Assembly: GCA_947650285.1 (NCBI GenBank)
Contig: CANTFL010001076.1
Span: 1-64,000, forward strand
Length of the DNA stretch: 64,000 nt
Reading direction: 5' to 3'
DNA from: Hyaloperonospora brassicae
Taxonomy: Eukaryota > Oomycota > Peronosporomycetes > Peronosporales > Peronosporaceae
Part shown: piece by piece, positions 1 through 10,271 of the stretch
How positions within the stretch are numbered: the stretch's first letter is position 1
Layout of the letters: every line of letters starts with the position of its first letter
Made by a program: the position numbers and the translations under genes
Notes under the pieces: model-generated
Seen by the model: the letters and a program-made list of their open reading frames with translations, nothing else
Told to the model about the DNA's origin: nothing
Database searches by the model: none

Positions 1-171
1 GTGTCCAAGTTAGTAAATCAAAAAGTAAGTTCATTAGGTCCTTAGTTCACCACTATGTGCTACTCTAAGCCTGCTGATTTCTGACTGATTTCTTTGCCTG
101 ATTTTTATGATGATGACATCGTTTACGTAAACAGATATCGTCCGTCGTGATCCGTTGCATCGAGCCTTACA
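1..171 (-). repeat. LTR A (3' LTR of the left Gypsy copy), clipped by the window edge
   Basis: Compared with the two complete LTRs, this copy lacks only its first four plus-strand bases (TGTA). It ends in ...TTACA at 171. The complete LTR is 175 bp with TGTA...TACA termini. It contains a perfect 12-bp palindrome GTTTACGTAAAC at 121-132. Confidence 0.9.
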
Positions 172-3100
172 TCCTCCCCGAGAGCATCTCGCGTTGGCGT
201 ATTTTAAAATCTTGCACCAGGTCTTGCCAATGCGCCACATGCCGAATGTTCTGTTCTTTTTCCCAGGTATACTCGTGAACAGGAAGTCCGTGCCACCTAA
301 CAAGCCACTCGTTCTTTTTGTTGTAGACCCGTTTCTTGACCAGCGCTTCTACGATGTACAGCTCACTGCCGGTTTCTTCATCCAGTATCACCGGCACTGC
401 TTTCGGGATCGGGCGACCGCTAAATCTCGTCGGGTTCGGGACGAAATGACTTAACAAGTCAATGTTAAAACTTGGATGCAGCTTGCGGAGGCTTCTAGGC
501 AGTACAAGTCTGGCCACGTTACTATTGATCATGGTTTCAATCTTGAATGGTCCGATCTTCTTCGCCAACAGCTTTGTTTTGCTGGTTCCAGTACCCATAT
601 TGTGGTGACGTAGCTTGAGGTGTTTTGCGTCAAGCATGACCATGTCTCCAGTTGTAAATGTCACGTTGCTGCGCTTCTTGTCGTAGTAGTTTTTTTGTTT
701 TTCTTGAGCCTTGGCCAAGTTTGTTTGCGCAAGCTTGATGATCTTTTGTCTCCTGTCTGCAAATTTTTTCGCGTACTCGGCTACAGGTAACTGCTTTCCT
801 GTGACACTGAAACTTCCAGCAATAGCATTGCTAACCTGCCGCCCTGTGTCTATCTCAAAAGGTGAAAGCTGTGTTGATTTGCTCACTAGAGTTGCATGAG
901 CGAACTCTATGGTACCAAGATGTGTCGACCAGTCGTCGCCATGGTACGAAACCATGCATCGCAGCGCGTCTTCCAAAATTAAATTCTGTCGCTCCGTCTG
1001 GCCGTCAGCTTGCGCACGGTGAGCTGTCGTCATTGACAACTTGGTTCCCATAATGGTCATTAGCGACTTCCAAAAGTTCGACGTGAACTTTGGATCACGA
1101 TCACTGATAATGACCTTTGGAAGTCCGTGATGACGCACCACGACATCAAAAAAAGGTTTGCAACTTTCGGCGCATCCGTGTTCGTGTGCGTAGGTGCATA
1201 TCGGGGTCGCTTCGATAGTTTGTCGACCACTGTCATTATAGCATCAAATCCCCTCGACACCGGTAGGCCCGTTACGAAATCCATCGAAACCACTTCCCAG
1301 CACTCTTCTGGAACTGGAATCGGCATAAGTTTACCATTTTTTTTCAAAGTGCTCGTCTTCCATCTTGTGCATGTACCGCAGCTTTGTACATATTCTCGTA
1401 CATCCATTTCCAAGCGGGGCCAGAAGTACCATTGCGTCACCTTAAGCTGCGTGCGACGCACTCCAGGATGTGCGGCGGTGTTTCCATCGTGATGTTCACG
1501 AATAATGGAGGTAATAAGTCGATCATCTGCCGGGACGCACAGCCGTTTGACTGCGTGATTCGTCCTCAGATACAACAATCCATCGTCCAAAACATACTTG
1601 TCGTGATTTGTGCTCAGCGCCTCTGTGAACTCGTGGTCCTTGTTGTATCCTTGAATAAATGCCTTCTTCGATGCCGACGAAAGATGTATACTTGAAATTA
1701 TGAACTCGATGTGCCGGACTTCTTCGTGAATCTTTCGCTGATGTTTCTGAGGCACACCAACCTGGTGCACTCGTTCCACCCCCTCAAAGTCCTGCACATC
1801 GAGAAGAAGGTCTTTATCCAGGCTCGGCAGCATACAGAGGACCGCCAGATGAATACGATGACGTCGAAGGTGGGCGTCGCGATGAGCGCACAATGAACCA
1901 CAGTCATGAACGTGAGGGACGATACTTTCGCTTCTCGTCAAAGCAGGACGGGTGACGCTCGGACGCGACAATGCATCGGCGACCATATTGGAAGTACCTT
2001 TGACGTGATGTAGCGTGAAATTAAACTGAGAGAAAAAAGTCAGCATACGCGCCATTTTAGGCGTGACGTTTGGGTGGTGTAACATCCAACGGCACGCATT
2101 GTTGTCCGTATAGACATCAAATGACCGACCGTGTAAATAATGTCGCCATTTCGCGAGTGCTGTCTTGATCGCGAGTAATTCCTGTTCGTGTGCCGGCCAC
2201 CCTTGTTCGTGAATACCAAACTTTTTCGAAAAAAACGCGATAGGATGGTCCTCGCCACCAGTAAGCTGTGACAAAACGCCACCCATGCATAATCCTGATG
2301 CATCCGTAGTAACGATGAAAGGAATAGAAAAGTCCGGTAGCTGAAGCACGGGAGCTTGTTGTAGCGCGACTTTTAATGATTGAAAAGCTTCATCTTGATC
2401 TTCTGACCACGCCCAAGGTACGTCCTTCTTGACCAGCTTGCTCAATGGAAGTGCCATCTTGGCAAAGTCACAAATAAAACGCCGATAATAACCAGCGAGA
2501 CCTAAAAAGCTTAGCAGCTCCTTTCGCGAGGTTGGATGGGCCATGGTGGCGATTGCAGATGTCTTACGCTGATCCACACTCAACCCATCTCGTGAAACCG
2601 TGTGACCTAAGAACTGCACACTGTCCCTTCCAAAAGAGCACTTGCCGCGGTGAGCATACAGTTGTTCACGTCGCAGCACTTGAAATACCTGGCGTAGATG
2701 AATTTTGTGATCGGCATTTGTCTTGGAGAAGATGCATATGTCATCCAGATAGACCACAGCGAAGTCAAACTTATCAAACAATTCGCGCATAAGGCGTGAC
2801 CATACACCGGGCATCCCTGCCAATCCCATCGGCGCGACACACCACTGGTATGTCTCCTTGTGCGTCCGAAATGCTGTGTACTGGCGACTGGAAGTGTTAA
2901 CCAGCATCTGGTGGTAGCCTTGTGCTAAGTCAATAACCGTGAACACGGCGCACCCTGCCATCCTGTCAAATAGTTCCTCGATGTGAGGGAGAGGTATTTT
3001 AGGGATTTTGGTCTGGCTATTCACGTAACGATAATCAATGACCCAGCGAATCGGCTGTAAGCTGTTTCCCGATCGCAGCCACTCACCGCGTGTTGGAGCT

Positions 3101-4827
3101 TGGCCCGTAACATGGTCTTTTTTAGGAATACCGAATATGTTGGAAACCCATGGAGAATTTGACACTTCGACCCAGCCTTTCTTTAGGTTGTCGGCAACGA
3201 AGGAATTCAGTGCTTCTTGCTCGGTCTTTGATAGACGAAACGGCGCTCTGGAACTTGGAATCGCATCTGGTTTCATTTCTACGTCAAACTGCACCGCACG
3301 TGGCGGTGGTAGTCCGTCGGGTAGCTTCGCTGGGAATATGTCGGTATATTCCTGTATAAGGTCACAAAGCCAATCCGGAACATTGTCGTCCACCAAATTA
3401 GAAGCGATCTTGACGACAAATAGCTCTGCGTAGTCGGACCTGCGCACGTATGATCTGTGCAGTTGACCACCTGATCTGGAAATCGTGCTGTCTGGGGTCA
3501 GCTCGGTCCGCTCTGTGCTATCCATATCACTGATGTGAGGCTGATTTGGAAGAAGCAGTTGACCCGATGTCCAATTAATTTGCGGTGCATATTCTTGAAA
3601 CCACGGAAGACCAAAAATCACATCCTGCTCGGCATCCAGATGGGTTTCCGTGAAGATCATGTTTGAAAACTCGCCTTCATTAGTGCGTACTGTCGCTTCC
3701 ACCGTCGCTAGATCAGCCGGTGGTGTAAGCGATCCATCAAACCGCTTTAATTGGCCGCGCTGCGAGCGGAGAACCTTAGTAGCCAGACCGGGTCGAATTA
3801 CATTTGTTGATGCTCCACAGTCCAGCAAGATCAGTACTGGTACACCATCAATGGATCCAGTCTTTCGCAACAAATGAGGCCGATAATTGACCCCATTATT
3901 TTGTAAGGTGTTGACCGTAAATTGATCAAAAACAATGGCTTCGTCAGAAGATTCCGCTGTATCTTGAACATCTTCGATCATACTCACGCGCGCGCGCGGT
4001 CTCGAAACTGATCGGGTTCGTGGTCTTGTCGGGCACTCCGCGAGTCGATGCCCTGGCTTCTTACAATAGAAGCACAGATTGCGTTGGAAACACTCTTCTC
4101 GTGACACTACTTGCACGTTGTCAATCTCCATCGGCTCCGGTTGAGGATCGTCAAAGCGCTGATGAGTAGGTCTTTCTGGTCGACGAAATTGTTGAGTACG
4201 CCTTGAACTCCCCACGCCAAAATGTGAACGCTCAAAGTCGTAAGCAACGTTAATTGCCTGACTTAGAGACGAACAACGGCGATACTCCACTTCAGCACGG
4301 GTCTGATGCTTCAGGCCTTGCGTGAAGTAAAAGACGGAGTCGACATCACTCATGTTACGCACTTGAATCATCAGTTGTCGAAAGCGATTTACAAAGTCGC
4401 CAAGATCTCGACACTGCGCTTGATTGAGATTCCGCAGTTGGTCCCGAAGCCGGATCTGCAAGTCTGCGGGTACAAATTCTTGCTCAATGTGGAAAAATAA
4501 TTCATCGACAGTGTTTATTCTGCTGCGTGACCAGACATACCAATCGGCAGCTGTGCCTGTAAGCATGCTCCCGATAGTCGGTATAATCGTGGCGGCCATT
4601 GTCGCACTCTTCCACTCCACTCGTCTCACTTCAAAATACTGTTGAACCTGTTCTTTGAATAATGCAAAGGACTCTTGCATTTGGCCACTGTAGCGAGGCG
4701 CCTTCACTGCGTCAAGTCGAAGATCCTTGAGCGTCGTCGCTTCGGCCATTTTACGCATCATATCTTGCTGCTGCGCTATCATGGCAAGCATGCTTTGCAT
4801 GAGCTCCGCGTTTGAAGGCTCGCCCAT
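167..4827 (-). pseudogene. Gag-pol polyprotein with chromodomain, left copy (one frameshift in integrase)
   Basis: The frame opens at ATG 4827 and runs 1255 codons to 1060. Visible order: Gag (about 50-200), CX2CX4HX4C zinc knuckle (252-265), aspartic protease with D336-C-G-A-S, reverse transcriptase with YLDD at 693-696, RNase H with TTDAS (840) and YTDNN (906), and integrase H2C2 zinc region (H1120 to C1153) with first catalytic Asp at 1183. At the A7 run 1148-1154 (T7 on the coding strand) the frame breaks. The rest of integrase (second Asp in DRDPKF, Glu in the QTERQN context) and a chromodomain at the C-terminus continue in the -1 frame to a TAA at 167-169. The break is most likely an inactivating or erroneous homopolymer indel; -1 slippage is a less likely alternative. 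Confidence 0.88.
172..179 (-). other. Polypurine tract, left Gypsy copy
   Basis: Reads GGGGAGGA on the minus strand, directly abutting the 3' LTR. It is also coding: the last codons of the polyprotein run through it and the stop falls inside the LTR. Confidence 0.7.
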
Positions 4828-5011
4828 GGCTTTGCGCTCGGTGCACTTGGGTCACTTAATCAGTCTGTGTCAGGAGCAAGTTCAGGCACGGAGTTCGTTG
4901 TTCGGAGTCGGGTCGCGAGGTTAAGATTTAGTCAGGCGAGGTCGGAGTAAAATCAGGGGAGTTCAGGTCGGGGTCAGAGGATAGTTCGCTGGACCAACAA
5001 GTGCTACCAGA
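4828..5011 (-). other. Gypsy untranslated leader, left copy
   Basis: The 184 bases between the primer site side of LTR B and the gag ATG. No open frame or strong structure was noticed beyond loosely repeated GGAGTTCAGG/GTCGG-like words. The right copy has the same leader at 9843-10026. Confidence 0.6.
4998..5009 (-). other. Primer binding site, left Gypsy copy
   Basis: On the minus strand, two bases after the LTR end, reads TGGTAGCACTTG. The first eight bases match the complement of the 3' end (…TGCTACCA) of typical eukaryotic initiator tRNA-Met; the following bases do not. This position supports placing the LTR boundary at 5012 rather than 5017. Confidence 0.65.
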
Positions 5012-5186
5012 TGTAGTGTCCAAGTTAGTAAATCAAAAAGTAAGTTCATTAGGTCCTTAGTTCACCACTATGTGCTACTCTAAGCCTGCTGATTTCTGAC
5101 TGATTTCTTTGCCTGATTTTTATGATGATGACATCGTTTACGTAAACAGATATCGTCCGTCGTGATCCGTTGCATCGAGCCTTACA
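5012..5186 (-). repeat. LTR B, shared by both Gypsy copies
   Basis: A 175-bp repeat with TGTA...TACA ends. It serves as 5' LTR of the left copy and 3' LTR of the right copy. No difference from LTRs A and C was seen. The minus-strand side is followed by a tRNA-type primer site and the plus-strand side by a polypurine tract (read on minus). Confidence 0.92.
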
Positions 5187-8100
5187 TCCTCCCCGAGAGC
5201 ATCTCGCGTTGGCGTATTTTAAAATCTTGCACCAGGTCTTGCCAATGCGCCACATGCCGAATGTTCTGTTCTTTTTCCCAGGTACACTCGTGAACAGGAA
5301 GTCCGTGCCACCTAACAAGCCACTCGTTCTTTTTGTTGTAGACCCGTTTCTTGACCAGCGCTTCTACGATGTACAGCTCACTGCCGGTTTCTTCATCCAG
5401 TATCACCGGCACTGCTTTCGGGATCGGGCGACCGCTAAATCTCGTCGGGTTCGGGACGAAATGACTTAACAAGTCAATGTTAAAACTTGGATGCAGCTTG
5501 CGGAGGCTTCTAGGCAGTACAAGTCTGGCCACGTTACTATTGATCATGGTTTCAATCTTGAATGGTCCGATCTTCTTCGCCAACAGCTTTGTTTTGCTGG
5601 TTCCAGTACCCATATTGTGGTGACGTAGCTTGAGGTGTTTTGCGTCAAGCATGACCATGTCTCCAGTTGTAAATGTCACGTTGCTGCGCTTCTTGTCGTA
5701 GTAGTTTTTTTGTTTTTCTTGAGCCTTGGCCAAGTTTGTTTGCGCAAGCTTGATGATCTTTTGTCTCCTGTCTGCAAATTTTTTCGCGTACTCGGCTACA
5801 GGTAACTGCTTTCCTGTGACACTGAAACTTCCAGCAATAGCATTGCTAACCTGCCGCCCTGTGTCTATCTCAAAAGGTGAAAGCTGTGTTGATTTGCTCA
5901 CTAGAGTTGCATGAGCGAACTCTATGGTACCAAGATGTGTCGACCAGTCGTCGCCATGGTACGAAACCATGCATCGCAGCGCGTCTTCCAAAATTAAATT
6001 CTGTCGCTCCGTCTGGCCGTCAGCTTGCGCACGGTGAGCTGTCGTCATTGACAACTTGGTTCCCATAATGGTCATTAGCGACTTCCAAAAGTTCGACGTG
6101 AACTTTGGATCACGATCACTGATAATGACCTTTGGAAGTCCGTGATGACGCACCACGACATCAAAAAAAGGTTTGCAACTTTCGGCGCATCCGTGTTCGT
6201 GTGCGTAGGTGCATATCGGGGTCGCTTCGATAGTTTGTCGACCACTGTCATTATAGCATCAAATCCCCTCGACACCGGTAGGCCCGTTACGAAATCCATC
6301 GAAACCACTTCCCAGCACTCTTCTGGAACTGGAATCGGCATAAGTTTACCATTTTTTTCAAAGTGCTCGTCTTCCATCTTGTGCATGTACCGCAGCTTTG
6401 TACATATTCTCGTACATCCATTTCCAAGCGGGGCCAGAAGTACCATTGCGCCACCTTAAGCTGCGTGCGACGCACTCCAGGATGTGCGGCGGTGTTTCCA
6501 TCGTGATGTTCACGAATAATGGAGGTAATAAGTCGATCATCTGCCGGGACGCACAGCCGTTTGACTGCGTGATTCGTCCTCAGATACAACAATCCATCGT
6601 CCAAAACATACTTGTCGTGATTTGTGCTCAGCGCCTCTGTGAACTCGTGGTCCTTGTTGTATCCTTGAATAAATGCCTTCTTCGATGCCGACGAAAGATG
6701 TATACTTGAAATTATGAACTCGATGTGTCGGACTTCTTCGTGAATCTTTCGCTGATGTTTCTGAGGCACACCAACCTGGTGCACTCGTTCCACCCCCTCA
6801 AAGTCCTGCACATCGAGAAGAAGGTCTTTATCCAGGCTCGGCAGCATACAGAGGACCGCCAGATGAAGACGATGACGTCGAAGGTGGGCGTCGCGATGAG
6901 CGCACAATGAACCACAGTCATGAACGTGAGGGACGATACTTTCGCTTCTCGTCAAAGCAGGACGGGTGACGCTCGGACGCGACAATGCATCGGCGACCAT
7001 ATTGGAAGTACCTTTGACGTGATGTAGCGTGAAATTAAACTGAGAGAAAAAAGTCAGCATACGCGCCATTTTAGGCGTGACGTTTGGGTGGTGTAACATC
7101 CAACGGCACGCATTGTTGTCCGTATAGACATCAAATGACCGACCGTGTAAATAATGGCGCCATTTCGCGAGTGCTGTCTTGATCGCGAGTAATTCCTGTT
7201 CGTGTGCCGGCCACCCTTGTTCGTGAATACCAAACTTTTTCGAAAAAAACGCGATAGGATGGTCCTCGCCACCAGTAAGCTGTGACAAAACGCCACCCAT
7301 GCATAATCCTGATGCATCCGTAGTAACGATGAAAGGAATAGAAAAGTCCGGTAGCTGAAGCACGGGAGCTTGTTGTAGCGCGACTTTTAATGATTGAAAA
7401 GCTTCATCTTGATCTTCTGACCACGCCCAAGGTACGTCCTTCTTGACCAGCTTGCTCAATGGAAGTGCCATCTTGGCAAAGTCACAAATAAAACGCCGAT
7501 AATAACCAGCGAGACCTAAAAAGCTTAGCAGCTCCTTTCGCGAGGTTGGATGGGCCATGGTGGCGATTGCAGATGTCTTACGCTGATCCACACTCAACCC
7601 ATCTCGTGAAACCGTGTGACCTAAGAACTGCACACTGTCCCTTACAAAAGAGCACTTGCCGCGGTGAGCATACAGTTGTTCACGTCGCAGCACTTGAAAT
7701 ACCTGGCGTAGATGAATTTTGTGATCGGCATTTGTCTTGGAGAAGATGCATATGTCATCCAGATAGACCACAGCGAAGTCAAACTTATCAAACAATTCGC
7801 GCATAAGGCGTGACCATACACCGGGCATCCCTGCCAATCCCATCGGCGCGACACACCACTGGTATGTCTCCTTGTGCGTCCGAAATGCTGTGTACTGGCG
7901 ACTGGAAGTGTTAACCAGCATCTGGTGGTAGCCTTGTGCTAAGTCAATAACCGTGAACACGGCGCACCCTGCCATCCTGTCAAATAGTTCCTCGATGTGA
8001 GGGAGAGGTATTTTAGGGATTTTGGTCTGGCTATTCACGTAACGATAATCAATGACCCAGCGAATCGGCTGTAAGCTGTTTCCCGATCGCAGCCACTCAC

Positions 8101-9842
8101 CGCGTGTTGGAGCTTGGCCCGTAACATGGTCTTTTTTTAGGAATACCGAATATGTTGGAAACCCATGGAGAATTTGACACTTCGACCCAGCCTTTCTTTA
8201 GGTTGTCGGCAACGAAGGAATTCAGTGCTTCTTGCTCGGTCTTTGATAGACGAAACGGCGCTCTGGAACTTGGAATCGCATCTGGTTTCATTTCTACGTC
8301 AAACTGCACCGCACGTGGCGGTGGTAGTCCGTCGGGTAGCTTCGCTGGGAATATGTCGGTATATTCCTGTATAAGGTCACAAAGCCAATCCGGAACATTG
8401 TCGTCCACCAAATTAGAAGCGATCTTGACGACAAATAGCTCTGCGTAGTCGGACCTGCGCACGTATGATCTGTGCAGTTGACCACCTGATCTGGAAATCG
8501 TGCTGTCTGGGGTCAGCTCGGTCCGCTCTGTGCTATCCATATCACTGATGTGAGGCTGATTTGGAAGAAGCAGTTGACCCGATGTCCAATTAATTTGCGG
8601 TGCATATTCTTGAAACCACGGAAGACCAAAAATCACATCCTGCTCGGCATCCAGATGGGTTTCCGTGAAGATCATGTTTGAAAACTCGCCTTCATTAGTG
8701 CGTACTGTCGCTTCCACCGTCGCTAGATCAGCCGGTGGTGTAAGCGATCCATCAAACCGCTTTAATTGGCCGCGCTGCGAGCGGAGAACCTTAGTAGCCA
8801 GACCGGGTCGAATTACATTTGTTGATGCTCCACAGTCCAGCAAGATCAGTACTGGTACACCATCAATGGATCCAGTCTTTCGCAACAAATGAGGCCGATA
8901 ATTGACCCCATTATTTTGTAAGGTGTTGACCGTAAATTGATCAAAAACAATGGCTTCGTCAGAAGATTCCGCTGTATCTTGAACATCTTCGATCATACTC
9001 ACGCGCGCGCGCGGTCTCGAAACTGATCGGGTTCGTGGTCTTGTCGGGCACTCCGCGAGTCGATGCCCTGGCTTCTTACAATAGAAGCACAGATTGCGTT
9101 GGAAACACTCTTCTCGTGACACTACTTGCACGTTGTCAATCTCCATCGGCTCCGGTTGAGGATCGTCAAAGCGCTGATGAGTAGGTCTTTCTGGTCGACG
9201 AAATTGTTGAGTACGCCTTGAACTCCCCACGCCAAAATGTGAACGCTCAAAGTCGTAAGCAACGTTAATTGCCTGACTTAGAGACGAACAACGGCGATAT
9301 TCCACTTCAGCACGGGTCTGATGCTTCAGGCCTTGCGTGAAGTAAAAGACGGAGTCGACATCACTCATGTTACGCACTTGAATCATCAGTTGTCGAAAGC
9401 GATTTACAAAGTCGCCAAGATCTCGACACTGCGCTTGATTGAGATTCCGCAGTTGGTCCCGAAGCCGGATCTGCAAGTCTGCGGGTACAAATTCTTGCTC
9501 AATGTGGAAAAATAATTCATCGACAGTGTTTATTCTGCTGCGTGACCAGACATACCAATCGGCAGCTGTGCCTGTAAGCATGCTCCCGATAGTCGGTATA
9601 ATCGTGGCGGCCATTGTCGCACTCTTCCACTCCACTCGTCTCACTTCAAAATACTGTTGAACCTGTTCTTTGAATAATGCAAAGGACTCTTGCATTTGGC
9701 CACTGTAGCGAGGCGCCTTCACTGCGTCAAGTCGAAGATCCTTGAGCGTCGTCGCTTCGGCCATTTTACGCATCATATCTTGCTGCTGCGCTATCATGGC
9801 AAGCATGCTTTGCATGAGCTCCGCGTTTGAAGGCTCGCCCAT
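5182..9842 (-). pseudogene. Gag-pol polyprotein with chromodomain, right copy (three frameshifts)
   Basis: Same polyprotein as the left copy, starting at ATG 9842. The frame is broken three times, always in a homopolymer. A T run of 7 at 8132-8138 (6 in the left copy) breaks it just after the start of reverse transcriptase. A T run of 7 at 6352-6358 (8 in the left copy) breaks it after the integrase zinc region. The A7 run at 6163-6169, shared with the left copy, breaks it in the integrase core. The first two indels cancel in length, which preserves the 5015-bp period. One missense change alters a Tyr to Cys in the chromodomain (near 5283). As written this copy cannot make a full-length Pol. 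Confidence 0.88.
5187..5194 (-). other. Polypurine tract, right Gypsy copy
   Basis: Same GGGGAGGA tract abutting LTR B, overlapping the 3' end of the right-copy coding frame. Confidence 0.7.
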
Positions 9843-10012
9843 GGCTTTGCGCTCGGTGCACTTGGGTCACTTAATCAGTCTGTGTCAGGAGCAAGTTCAG
9901 GCACGGAGTTCGTTGTTCGGAGTCGGGTCGCGAGGTTAAGATTTAGTCAGGCGAGGTCGGAGTAAAATCAGGGGAGTTCAGGTCGGGGTCAGAGGATAGT
10001 TCGCTGGACCAA

Positions 10013-10024
10013 CAAGTGCTACCA
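10013..10024 (-). other. Primer binding site, right Gypsy copy
   Basis: Identical to the left-copy site: TGGTAGCACTTG on the minus strand, two bases inside LTR C. Probably primed by initiator tRNA-Met, judging from the first eight bases only. Confidence 0.65.
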
Positions 10025-10026
10025 GA

Positions 10027-10201
10027 TGTAGTGTCCAAGTTAGTAAATCAAAAAGTAAGTTCATTAGGTCCTTAGTTCACCACTATGTGCTACTCTAAGC
10101 CTGCTGATTTCTGACTGATTTCTTTGCCTGATTTTTATGATGATGACATCGTTTACGTAAACAGATATCGTCCGTCGTGATCCGTTGCATCGAGCCTTAC
10201 A
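10027..10201 (-). repeat. LTR C (5' LTR of the right Gypsy copy), at the junction with the host gene
   Basis: The third 175-bp LTR copy. After its terminal ...CTTACA at 10201 the sequence leaves the retrotransposon abruptly and becomes the coding frame of the ZNFX1-like gene. The expected 5-bp target duplication on this side would be CGGTG (10202-10206). Its partner would lie just before the window. Confidence 0.92.
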
Positions 10202-10271
10202 CGGTGGCTCTTGTAGCGCTGTTGCGTCGGCGGGAGAGTATTGTGGCAAACATAACGCGGAAGCGGCAAGT

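Larger units (their letters stand above)
1..10201 (-). mobile_element. Tandem array of two Ty3/Gypsy chromovirus retrotransposons sharing the middle LTR
   Basis: The sequence repeats with a period of exactly 5015 bp: positions 1-5015 recur at 5016-10030, and the first 171 bp recur a third time up to 10201. The layout is LTR-body-LTR-body-LTR, with all coding on the minus strand. Each body carries gag, protease, reverse transcriptase, RNase H, integrase and a C-terminal chromodomain, the order of Ty3/Gypsy chromoviruses. I found only seven substitutions between the bodies (near 268, 1438, 1711, 1851, 2146, 2629 and 4285) plus two compensating one-base indels in T runs, and the three LTRs look identical. 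The array is therefore very young. Shared-LTR tandems usually arise by LTR-LTR recombination or unequal exchange; an assembly artefact is possible. The window begins four bases inside the left LTR. Confidence 0.95.

Noticed and set aside
155..899. Plus-strand open frames across the Gypsy elements
   Set aside because: They are shadows of the minus-strand polyprotein and repeat in both copies.
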